Below are positions 25,257 through 33,179 of a stretch of DNA of 64,000 nt, piece after piece; within the stretch, counting starts at the first letter, position 1; each line of letters begins with the position of its first letter. The notes below the pieces were generated by a model. That model saw only the letters and a program-made list of their open reading frames with translations, had not been told where the DNA came from and searched no databases. The position numbers were made by a program, and so were the translations under genes. Origin of the DNA: Rudanella paleaurantiibacter (GTDB lineage Bacteria; Bacteroidota; Bacteroidia; Cytophagales; Spirosomataceae); assembly GCF_009184635.1 (NCBI RefSeq), contig NZ_WELI01000009.1, positions 1 through 64,000 of the forward strand, given 5' to 3'.

Positions 25257-26648
25257 TTAGCACTCAGTGGCACTCAAGGCCAGGCCAGCCTCCGAGGTTT
25301 CCTTGTATTTCGTCGACATGTCGCGGCCGGTGGCTTTCATCACTTTCACCACGGCATCGAGCGATATTTTCTGATCGGAGGGCGTACCAGCCGTAGCCAG
25401 TAAAAAGGCGTTGTAGGCCTTTACGGCTCCCATGGCGTTGCGTTCGATGCAGGGAATCTGCACATAGCCACCAATTGGGTCGCAGGTCATGCCCAGGTGG
25501 TGCTCAATACCAATTTCGGCAGCAGCTTCCACGGCTTCAATGGCTTTGCCAGCGCACTCGGTCAGAAATGCCCCTCCCATAGCCGAGGCCGTTCCGATTT
25601 CACCCATGCAGCCCATCTCGGCCCCCGAAATACTCGCATTGTGTTTGACCAGAAACCCAACCGCAGCCGCAGCCCACATGCCCCGGCGGAGCGTAGCCCG
25701 GTCGTAATGAAAATGATTCTTGGCCAGGTAGGTCAAGCCCGGAATCACGCCCGACGCACCCGATGTGGGGGCCGTCACAACAATTCCGCCAGCCGCATTC
25801 TCTTCCGAAGCAGCCAGACAGTATGCATTCAGAAAAATCAGAAAGCTGTCGCTTGTTTGAGCGAGTCCCTTCGCCTGTGCGTAGAGCATAGGGGCCTTGC
25901 GTCGGAGCCGAATATTACCCGGCAGGGTGCCTTTTTGCCGGAGTCCCCGCCGAACAGCGCGGTGCATCACGTCGAGCAGTTGATCAATCCGGCGGTTTAT
26001 ATCTTTCTCAGAGGCTCCCGTAATGGCCTTTTCGTTGGCCAGCATGAGTTGTTCGAGCGTAATCCGGTTTGCTTTCAGGTGCGCTTTCAGCTCCTTCATG
26101 GTCTGGTACGGATACGGCACCGTAACCGAGTTGGTCGGGGTTTCGGGTTCGCCTTTCCGAAGCACAAACCCGCCCCCAATGGAGTAGTATTCCTCCTCTG
26201 CCAGCGTAGTACCCTCGGCATCGGTCAGCCGCAGAATCATGGTATTCGCGTAGGGCAACCGAAACGGCGGTTTTCGCTCAAAATGAATATGTGCAGGCCC
26301 CACCTCCACTGTTTTCGCACCCAGCTCGACCGGATAGGTCACCGTTTCGTCGCTTAGCAGTGCCAATAACTCATCAGGATCAGTGGTTTCGGGTTGCCAG
26401 CCGAGTAGACCGGCCACCACGGCGCGGTCGGTTCCGTGCCCTTTGCCGGTAGCACTGAGCGAGCCGTACAAATGAATATGAATTTCGGAAGCCCGGTTGA
26501 GGGTTTCGGCGGGCAGTTGTGTCAGCCGCTGCCGAAAATCAAAGGTGGCTTTCATCGGTCCAATGGTATGCGAACTCGACGGGCCGGGGCCGATCTTAAA
26601 CAGGTCAAACAAAGAGGTCGTGATGACCGACGTGGGTACTGAACTCAT
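25257..26648 (-). CDS. sdaA: L-serine ammonia-lyase, iron-sulfur type
   Basis: 463 residues, the single-chain form that converts serine to pyruvate and ammonia with an oxygen-sensitive 4Fe-4S cluster. The N-terminal beta domain starts SLFDLFKIGPGPSSSHTIGPM. The alpha domain has TAPTSGASGVIPGL, NASISGAEMGCMGEIG and MTCDPIGGYVQIPCIERN, which carry the conserved cluster cysteines. The C-terminus ends with Cys as in relatives (SATEC). The start at 26648 is followed by the expected fold. It is cytosolic and acts in serine catabolism. Confidence 0.96.
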   Translation of the reverse strand: MSSVPTSVITTSLFDLFKIGPGPSSSHTIGPMKATFDFRQRLTQLPAETLNRASEIHIHLYGSLSATGKGHGTDRAVVAGLLGWQPETTDPDELLALLSDETVTYPVELGAKTVEVGPAHIHFERKPPFRLPYANTMILRLTDAEGTTLAEEEYYSIGGGFVLRKGEPETPTNSVTVPYPYQTMKELKAHLKANRITLEQLMLANEKAITGASEKDINRRIDQLLDVMHRAVRRGLRQKGTLPGNIRLRRKAPMLYAQAKGLAQTSDSFLIFLNAYCLAASEENAAGGIVVTAPTSGASGVIPGLTYLAKNHFHYDRATLRRGMWAAAAVGFLVKHNASISGAEMGCMGEIGTASAMGGAFLTECAGKAIEAVEAAAEIGIEHHLGMTCDPIGGYVQIPCIERNAMGAVKAYNAFLLATAGTPSDQKISLDAVVKVMKATGRDMSTKYKETSEAGLALSATEC

Positions 26649-26685
26649 TGAAATAGATTCTCAAATTGATGAAGTGCCTAAACAT

Positions 26686-26715
26686 ACAAAAAACGCGAGA
26701 GCAAAGCTTCGCGTT
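26686..26715 (-). terminator. Intrinsic terminator of the DUF6268-like gene
   Basis: On the minus strand AACGCGA pairs with TCGCGTT (26692-26715) and is followed by a run of T residues. It sits 43 bases past the stop of the outer-membrane-protein gene. Confidence 0.75.
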
Positions 26716-26758
26716 CTGGGGAAATTGTGTGTATAGCCTCCGGCAAACGCTGTTCGAC

Positions 26759-27811
26759 TTACGGACTCACTAAGTTCAAACTCACGTTGACGTAGGGCGC
26801 ATTACGCAGGGTATTGGCAAAAAGCGGTTTTTCGTTGGCCACGGGATTTTGGGTACCCAGCACATCGTACCGCCAGTTGATGGCCATACCGCCCTGCACC
26901 GCCAGCCACACGAACCCTTTCAGTTTACGCTCGTAGTTCAGGCGGGGCTTTATTTCACTTCGGCGCACAAACCAATCGGCAGTACGGCCCGCATTATTGC
27001 TCAGGAAGAATGAGTTTCCTTCCAGCTCGTACCCAAACGAGAGCAGCGCATTGGTGCCAAAATTGCGCCGGATGGCCGCCCGGGCGGGCAAAATGGCCTC
27101 AACACCCCATTTCGGGCTGAACGTGCGGTTATAAAACAAAACCGGAATATGCAGCAGGTCGCCCCCGCGGTAGGTGCGGGTCAGGCCGAGGCCCCACATA
27201 AAATTGTCGTCTTTTTTCCAGCCGAAAATAGCCGTGCCACTGTACGTCAGATGCTTGCTACTCAGGTCCGACAAGGCCCGGTAGTTCCCGTTGGCGTCGG
27301 CATTGGCCTGTATGATCAGGAAATGGGTGTTGTTGAGCGGCTTGAACACCGTAGCGTTCACCCCCGCTGTGCGCAGCCCCTGCTCCAGTGCCCCTTTCAG
27401 GCCGGTGGGTGCCGACAAATCGGTTTGGATTCCTGTGTTCCAGTACGAAACACCTAGATTCAGGATAAAATTGGAGCGCGAAATTACGGGCGTGTTGTAC
27501 GCCAGCCGAAGCCCCCGGTAGGCCGTCAGCCGGGCGTCAGTGATGGATTGGCCTCCTTCCGGGCTACCTACCGAGGTCAACTGAGGGCCAAACTGTGCCT
27601 CATACCCAACCGAAATCAGGCGTGTAGGCGACATATACAGCACTTTTTGGGTAGCAAAGGTTTTCACCTTGCGGTCGTCGGCATCCGAAAACTCATCGAA
27701 GTTAAGGTCTTCGGGCGGGGCCGAGGTCGTATCGGCTGGGGTGGTCTGGGCAGTAGCCGTATTGTAGGTCAGGCAGGCCAGAACCAGCAGTTTGATGAAG
27801 CGAGAATACAT
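26759..27811 (-). CDS. Predicted outer-membrane beta-barrel protein, DUF6268-like
   Basis: 350 residues. A signal peptide (MYSRFIKLLVLACLTYNTATAQ) is followed by an acidic Pro/Thr/Asp stretch (about 23-48). After that comes a long series of alternating amphipathic strands ending in aromatic residues (SVGYEAQF, GVSYWNTG, WGLGLTRTYRG, LSFGYELEG, KGFVWLAVQGG), with a final NVSLNLVSP. This is the pattern of an outer-membrane porin-like barrel, and I recall DUF6268 proteins with such a layout. Substrate unknown. It starts 26 bases after the DUF2147 gene and probably shares its transcript. Confidence 0.75.
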   Translation of the reverse strand: MYSRFIKLLVLACLTYNTATAQTTPADTTSAPPEDLNFDEFSDADDRKVKTFATQKVLYMSPTRLISVGYEAQFGPQLTSVGSPEGGQSITDARLTAYRGLRLAYNTPVISRSNFILNLGVSYWNTGIQTDLSAPTGLKGALEQGLRTAGVNATVFKPLNNTHFLIIQANADANGNYRALSDLSSKHLTYSGTAIFGWKKDDNFMWGLGLTRTYRGGDLLHIPVLFYNRTFSPKWGVEAILPARAAIRRNFGTNALLSFGYELEGNSFFLSNNAGRTADWFVRRSEIKPRLNYERKLKGFVWLAVQGGMAINWRYDVLGTQNPVANEKPLFANTLRNAPYVNVSLNLVSP

Positions 27812-27837
27812 ACGTACGATGGGAGGTACTGAACGAT

Positions 27838-28290
27838 CTATTTTTTGACTTGCCGTTTCCAGACGTCGGTCCGGCCGAACATGGATACGCCAATGTAGCC
27901 ACGCACTTCGAGCGTATTCTCGTCGACGAGCTTCATTTCGCAGGCATAATCATTGCCATTTTTGGGGTCATAGATGCGGCCGTCTTCCCACTTATTTTCG
28001 CCCTTGTACGCAAATTCGCGCAGGTTTTCGAGGCCTTTGAGGGGGCGGTTGCGCAGGTTTTCTTCGGGGTTGTTTACATCGGTACGGGGCTTACCGGCTT
28101 CATCGTTGGCCACCTTTAGCCATACAATTCGCCCGAAGTACTTGTCCCCTTTTTTGTAAATCTGCACCATACCGGTGCCTTCCCCATTTTTCCAGACACC
28201 CAGCACTGCATCAGGATTGTTGGCACGGGCAGTCAGTGCGGTCACCAGAAAAAATAAGGCAAGCCAAAAACAGTTTAGTCGTGTAATCAT
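27838..28290 (-). CDS. DUF2147 secreted protein
   Basis: 150 residues from ATG at 28288-28290. A signal peptide (MITRLNCFWLALFFLVTALTARA) is followed by the DUF2147 domain: VLGVWKNGEGTGMVQIYKKGDKYFGRIVWL, GLENLREF, WEDGRIYDPKNGNDYACEM and LEVRGYIG..FGRTDVWKR. The family is a small beta barrel of unknown function, exported to the periplasm or outer membrane. It is the first gene of a likely two-gene operon with the outer-membrane barrel protein. Confidence 0.93.
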   Translation of the reverse strand: MITRLNCFWLALFFLVTALTARANNPDAVLGVWKNGEGTGMVQIYKKGDKYFGRIVWLKVANDEAGKPRTDVNNPEENLRNRPLKGLENLREFAYKGENKWEDGRIYDPKNGNDYACEMKLVDENTLEVRGYIGVSMFGRTDVWKRQVKK

Positions 28291-28366
28291 GGTTCTATCA
28301 GTTAATGAATATACCAGAAACGACACTTTTACTATTTTGTTTAAAAGTAATGCTATCATTTTTTAT

Positions 28367-28408
28367 AAAAAGTAAGGGGTAAGCCTCATGTCTTACCCCT
28401 TACTTTTT
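28367..28408. terminator. Terminator of the DNA glycosylase operon
   Basis: A perfect 17-bp stem, AAAAAGTAAGGGGTAAG (28367-28383) with its complement at 28392-28408 and an 8-base loop. On the minus strand it follows the glycosylase gene with a T run. Confidence 0.85.
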
Positions 28409-28433
28409 ATCCATCTACCCGATTGTCTGCGCC

Positions 28434-29105
28434 TTAGCTTTCCGCCACCCGGTTGGGGTTCCAGCGCCAGAGGTACCGGCAGGCCAGGGTCCGGTAGGGT
28501 CGCCAGGGTTCGGCTATTTCGTGCAACCGGCGGTACAGCGGTCGGCCCGTTTCGGTAAGGCCATATGCCCGGACCATTTTTTGGCGAATGACCAGGTCAT
28601 CTACAGGCAACACATCGGGCCGGTCGAGCACAAACATCAGTAGCATTTCCACCGTCCATCGGCCTACGCCCTTAATCGGGATGAGGTAACTAATCACTTC
28701 CTCATCAGTCAGAGCGTCAAAGAACGGCCGATCCATCCGGTTGGCCAGTGCAAACTCGGCAACACTATGGAGGTACTTGATTTTCTGAAACGATAGCCCC
28801 GCACTGCGCAGTTCTTCGGGCGTTTTGGCCAGCAAGCGCACCGGGTCGGGATACCCCTCGGCTCCCTCCCCCGGCAAGGGTGCGTCGGGGGAAGGAGTTG
28901 GGTCGAGAAACAAAAGCCGGAATTTCCGGAAAATAGCGTCGGCTGCCTTCACCGAAATCTGCTGCGACACAATGCTTTCCAGCAAGGCCAGATACACATC
29001 GTCGTTCCAGTCGTAAAACGCCTTGGGAAGGGGCGTTTCGGCAATAATTTTACCCATAACCGGGTCATTGGCCAGATGGCTCAGGGCAGCGTCGGCAGCG
29101 GTCAT
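28434..29105 (-). CDS. DNA-3-methyladenine glycosylase II-like (HhH-GPD, AlkA type)
   Basis: 223 residues. It should remove alkylated purines from DNA. The helix-hairpin-helix is IPIKGVGRWTVEMLLMF, and the catalytic Asp is in VLPVDDLVIRQ. ESIVSQQISVKAADAIFRKF is the usual first helical block. A Pro/Gly-rich insert (TPSPDAPLPGEGAEGYPDP, about 71-89) is unusual for AlkA. No iron-sulfur cysteine loop is present, separating it from MutY/Nth. Its start overlaps the stop of the M14 peptidase gene by 4 bases, so the two are coupled. Confidence 0.92.
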   Translation of the reverse strand: MTAADAALSHLANDPVMGKIIAETPLPKAFYDWNDDVYLALLESIVSQQISVKAADAIFRKFRLLFLDPTPSPDAPLPGEGAEGYPDPVRLLAKTPEELRSAGLSFQKIKYLHSVAEFALANRMDRPFFDALTDEEVISYLIPIKGVGRWTVEMLLMFVLDRPDVLPVDDLVIRQKMVRAYGLTETGRPLYRRLHEIAEPWRPYRTLACRYLWRWNPNRVAES

Positions 29106-31870
29106 TCCAGACGGTAAAGCTGATTAAACAATAATTTAAAGGTGCCGTGCGGCTGTGCCCGGAAAGTTGCCTCGGGGCCTACCACCACCAGCCGACCCGC
29201 ACCTACCGGGGCGGCAAAGGCGGCTACACCATCCTGCAGGTACTGCTGCCCCCAGGCCCAGCCACTGCGGAGGGGCTTGTCGGTAGCAAACCAGGCCAAC
29301 GGCTGCACAGCCCCGCTCGCAATGGCGCTGGGGGCAACATGAAACACCGGGCTCGAATCAAAGTACACATCGGTTTGTGCGGGCATACCCCAGTTAGCCT
29401 GATGCGTAGAGTCGAGCGAAACCCGCAGCAAACTGCCGGGAATGTAGTACTTCTCGGCAGGCAGCGGACGCTCCTGACCCGTGGGTCCCAGTTCGGTGAG
29501 GGCATTGCGCACGGGCAAATCAAGATGATACGCCAGGTTGGCACTGCTACCCATAGTGACAATGGTACCGCCCTCTTCCAGAAACTTCTTCAGGGCCGGA
29601 ATCGACTTATCGGGCGTGATGCGACCCACCCACGACCGGAACTCGGCCGGAATCGAATCTACTTTGGGCTCGCGGGGCGTGTAGCCGCCCGTTTCGCCAC
29701 CACGGGCCCCTTTGGCCGGAATAGCACGGGGTACAAACACCAGTACGTCGTATTTTTTGCGGAGGTCGCCCCCGTCAATTTCGGGTGAGTACACCACACT
29801 GGCCGGGAAATGAAACTGCTCCATAAGCAACCGCAACCAGCCTGATGGCATCGAACCACCGTAGGTATCCCAAATGGCCACGCGAGCGGGCTTTAGTTTC
29901 ACCAGTTTACCGGCAGGACGCTTGGAAACACCGGTGGCGCTCAGGCCCAGGTCAACACCCGCTTTGGTCAGCATCTCGCGCGACTTGGCTGAGGCAGGCA
30001 CAAAAAACGAACCGGCATCGGCCTTCCCCGAACCGGCGGGCATCCGAAACACCTCAACGCCCGCTTTGAGCAGGTCATTGACCGCCACAAAGGCGTTGTT
30101 CATGCGAGCAGGCAGCACGTACCCCGCGGCCGCACCGGTTGTGGCCACATTGGCTGCTGGGGCATTGAGCAACTCACCATACGGCAGAGCCTCAAACGGC
30201 CCGTTGAAATCGGTCAGAACCCGGTCGAACTGCACCCCCATCTGAAACGCCAGTGTCCAACCGGCCGCATCGTACGGCCGAATCGGAGGGCCACCCGCGT
30301 AGGCAAAATCATTGGGGTGGTCCTGTGGCTCAAACATGTCCAGAATGTGCGGCCGGAACGACTGCGCCGTTTTCACCACATACGAGCCCGTCGGATAACT
30401 CCGGCCATTCACACTGAACGGAGCCGTAGCCCGGTGTACCTGAATACCCGTTCGGATGAGAGCATTGAGGAATTTCACCGCCGTGGGGAAATCGGGTTGG
30501 TTAGCCGAAATAACATAGCCACGGGCGTCGCGCAGGGTCGAATCTTTCAGCACGGCATCGTAGTAGCGCTTCGGAATACCCCCTTCGCGGGCGGCTGCGG
30601 CATGACCGGCCGTATCGGGGCGGGGTTTCTGAACAGCTGCGCGGTACGCCTGCTGAATAGCATCGATACGCTTGGGCGATAAGGTCCAGTAATCACCGCT
30701 GCCGCGCTCGATTGAGTTTTTGCCCATCCGGTAGATGTTGTACAACACCTGATCGCGGTGGCGGGCTGCATAGTCGAGTACCGAATAGTTCAGCGACATC
30801 GAGTAGTCAATCGACTGTTTGAAGTGCCATTTCTGCGGCAATACCGGCAGCGGAGTGTTGCCGTTGGGCAGGAGCCGCTGTGGCACTACGGGCACATCTT
30901 CGGGCGTGGGGCCACCAATAATTTCGGTTAACAGGCCCAGCATGTTGTGGAAGTGCGTCGTTGTGCGCAAACCACCGTTATACCAGGTCGAAAACACTGA
31001 GCCATTCAGGCGGGTGTAACCGGGCTTGTTTTCGGAATTCAGCCGGTTAATCATCGACGCCCCGATGGCATCCAGACCCGTAATCATAAGCGGGTCAAAC
31101 ACGTAATTGAACGGGTCGCGGTACGGCGGGCCTGCCAGCACCGACCCTGCCGGGCCCCGCTGATGGTGGTTATACATGATCTGCGGAATCCAATCGACAA
31201 ACAATTGCCGACCCATATTCTGGGTTTCCTTCAGGTTCATGATGTAAAAATCCCGGTTGTTATCGTGCCCGGCGTATTTTTCGTACAGCCGGGGCAGGTA
31301 TTCCAGGCTGCGCTTTTGCGGAACCGGGTTGCGCATGTACCAGTTCGCTACCAGTTCGTGCCCATCGGGGTTGGCGTGTACGAGCAGCACAATACAGTCG
31401 TTCAGAATCCGGGTTGTCTCGGGGTCTTTGCGGCTCACCAGTTGCCAGGCCGTTTCGATCAGTTGCATGGTCCCAACGGTCTCGGTCGAGTGCAGGCCTC
31501 CGTCAATCCAGACCACGGCTTTTCCCTCGGCCGCCAAGGCGCGGGCCTGCTCATCGGTGAGGCCTTCGGCACGGGCCAGCCGACGCGAAATATCCTGGTA
31601 CCGCGCCAGGTTTTTGAGGTTCTCGGGCGACGACACCACCAGCATATACTGATGGCGGCCCTCTTCGGTGAGGCCAATGTCAACCAGTTTTACCCGGTCC
31701 GACTGCGCCAGCTTTTTAAAGTAGGCCTCCGTTTGGGTGTAATTAGCCAGTTGGTAGTCATCACCGATGTTAAAACCAAAGTGCTCCTTCGGCGATGGAA
31801 TCGGCTGGGCAACGGCTATCGACAGGCTCAGCAACGAGCCCGCACAAAGACGTAAAAGTTTTTGGAACAT
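29102..31870 (-). CDS. M14-family zinc carboxypeptidase, large secreted form
   Basis: 922 residues from ATG at 31868-31870, where the signal peptide MFQKLLRLCAGSLLSLSIAVAQ begins. The M14 domain (about 30-400) has the zinc pair in GGLHSTETVG (HxxE), then LVHANPDGHE, RDFYIMNLKETQ and NHHQRGPAGS. A long C-terminal part (about 480-920) includes a glutamine-amidotransferase-like segment (VLVFVPRAIPAKG, FLEEGGTIVTMGS) typical of these large Bacteroidetes M14 proteins. It is probably periplasmic and takes peptides from exogenous protein. It is read together with the glycosylase gene through a 4-base overlap. Confidence 0.92.
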   Translation of the reverse strand: MFQKLLRLCAGSLLSLSIAVAQPIPSPKEHFGFNIGDDYQLANYTQTEAYFKKLAQSDRVKLVDIGLTEEGRHQYMLVVSSPENLKNLARYQDISRRLARAEGLTDEQARALAAEGKAVVWIDGGLHSTETVGTMQLIETAWQLVSRKDPETTRILNDCIVLLVHANPDGHELVANWYMRNPVPQKRSLEYLPRLYEKYAGHDNNRDFYIMNLKETQNMGRQLFVDWIPQIMYNHHQRGPAGSVLAGPPYRDPFNYVFDPLMITGLDAIGASMINRLNSENKPGYTRLNGSVFSTWYNGGLRTTTHFHNMLGLLTEIIGGPTPEDVPVVPQRLLPNGNTPLPVLPQKWHFKQSIDYSMSLNYSVLDYAARHRDQVLYNIYRMGKNSIERGSGDYWTLSPKRIDAIQQAYRAAVQKPRPDTAGHAAAAREGGIPKRYYDAVLKDSTLRDARGYVISANQPDFPTAVKFLNALIRTGIQVHRATAPFSVNGRSYPTGSYVVKTAQSFRPHILDMFEPQDHPNDFAYAGGPPIRPYDAAGWTLAFQMGVQFDRVLTDFNGPFEALPYGELLNAPAANVATTGAAAGYVLPARMNNAFVAVNDLLKAGVEVFRMPAGSGKADAGSFFVPASAKSREMLTKAGVDLGLSATGVSKRPAGKLVKLKPARVAIWDTYGGSMPSGWLRLLMEQFHFPASVVYSPEIDGGDLRKKYDVLVFVPRAIPAKGARGGETGGYTPREPKVDSIPAEFRSWVGRITPDKSIPALKKFLEEGGTIVTMGSSANLAYHLDLPVRNALTELGPTGQERPLPAEKYYIPGSLLRVSLDSTHQANWGMPAQTDVYFDSSPVFHVAPSAIASGAVQPLAWFATDKPLRSGWAWGQQYLQDGVAAFAAPVGAGRLVVVGPEATFRAQPHGTFKLLFNQLYRLE

Positions 31871-32054
31871 ACTGGGGTAATTTAGAGCGTAGGTGGGCGT
31901 TTGTGATGAAAATCGCGGACCACACCCCAAAAAAAGCACTTTTCCGGTTCGGTTGGGCCCTTGTTCCGAAAATATTACCCGTAATTCACTCTGGACAATC
32001 ATCGACACCAACCGGCCAAAAAGTTAGCCAGGACGTAGATTATTTCGTCGGTTA

Positions 32055-33167
32055 ATGTCCAATTTTGCCCCAATGAGTCGACGCCGATACAAAACAGGTC
32101 AGAAACAGGCCGGAGCCTCGCCCGGCACCATCACGTACGTAGGTCGCGAAGTGGCCCATGCCACCCGGATTTCGCGCATCGAGTACAACGCGGCCGAGTA
32201 TCACATTGATGGGTCGGGGCGGTTGAGTAACTGCCGCATCCCCGCAGCCAGCACACCGTTTGTGACCTGGATTGATGTCGACGGGATTCACCAGCCGCAG
32301 GTGATCGAGGCTCTGGGCCAGCAGTTCAGGCTGCATCCGCTCCTGCTCGAAGACGTGGTAAACACCGAGCAAAAACCCAAAAGCGAGGCTTACGACGATG
32401 GGGTTTTGTTCGTGACGCTCAAAATGCTGCATTGCCACAACCGCATCAGCGAAATCGATGCCGAGCATATCAGCTTTGTGCTGGGCCCCAATTACCTCAT
32501 TTCGTTTCAGGAAGAGCGTACGTCCGATATTTTCACGCCCGTGCTCGACCGAATTAAGGCCTCGGCCGGCAAAACCCGGCGTAACGGTCCCGACTACCTC
32601 CTGTACGCCCTAATGGACCTGATCGTCGACCGGTACTTTGAAGTGCTCGATTTTATTGGTAACCAGCTCGACAAGCTCGAAGACCGCATTGTGCAGGTGC
32701 AGGTGGGGGGCAATGGTGTGCAGCAACCTACGCTCACCGAGCTGTACAGCCTGAAGCGCGAGCTGACCTACACCCGCCGGATGGTGTGGCCCCTGCGCGA
32801 CATGATCGGTGCACTCATTCGGGACGAACACCCGCTTATTCAGCCGGGCACCCTCCCCTACCTGCGCGACCTGTACGACCACGTGACGCAGGTTATTGAA
32901 ACCATTGATTCGTACCGAGAACTGATTCCGGGTCTGATGGATGTGTACCTCTCAACCATGAGCAACCGAATGAACTCGGTCATGAAAACGCTCACCATTT
33001 TCTCGGCTATTTTTATGCCTCTGACGTTCATTGCGGGTATTTACGGCATGAACTTCGATAATATGCCCGAGCTAAAAACGCCCAACGGGTACTTCATAAC
33101 GCTCGGCGTGATGGCCGCTACGGCTGCCGGGCTCATTATTTATTTCCGCCGTCGTGGCTGGATGTAA
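32055..33167 (+). CDS. corA: CorA-type magnesium/cobalt transporter
   Basis: 370 residues from ATG at 32055; an in-frame ATG at 32073 is an alternative. The long cytoplasmic part (about 1-305) is acidic and helical, with FVTWIDVDGIH and LLLEDVVNTEQKPKSEAYDDG. Two C-terminal spans follow: TLTIFSAIFMPLTFIAGIYG and FITLGVMAATAAGLIIYFRR, with the selectivity motif GMNFDNMPEL in the loop between them. The end is basic (RRRGWM). It imports Mg2+ and other divalent ions across the inner membrane as a pentamer. The murF-alr gene starts 12 bases later. Confidence 0.96.
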   Translation: MSNFAPMSRRRYKTGQKQAGASPGTITYVGREVAHATRISRIEYNAAEYHIDGSGRLSNCRIPAASTPFVTWIDVDGIHQPQVIEALGQQFRLHPLLLEDVVNTEQKPKSEAYDDGVLFVTLKMLHCHNRISEIDAEHISFVLGPNYLISFQEERTSDIFTPVLDRIKASAGKTRRNGPDYLLYALMDLIVDRYFEVLDFIGNQLDKLEDRIVQVQVGGNGVQQPTLTELYSLKRELTYTRRMVWPLRDMIGALIRDEHPLIQPGTLPYLRDLYDHVTQVIETIDSYRELIPGLMDVYLSTMSNRMNSVMKTLTIFSAIFMPLTFIAGIYGMNFDNMPELKTPNGYFITLGVMAATAAGLIIYFRRRGWM

Positions 33168-33179
33168 CCCCTTTTTTGC

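Noticed and set aside
25497..26357. 286-residue rightward reading frame opposite sdaA
   Set aside because: The serine dehydratase on the other strand is unmistakable; this frame has shadow-type composition.
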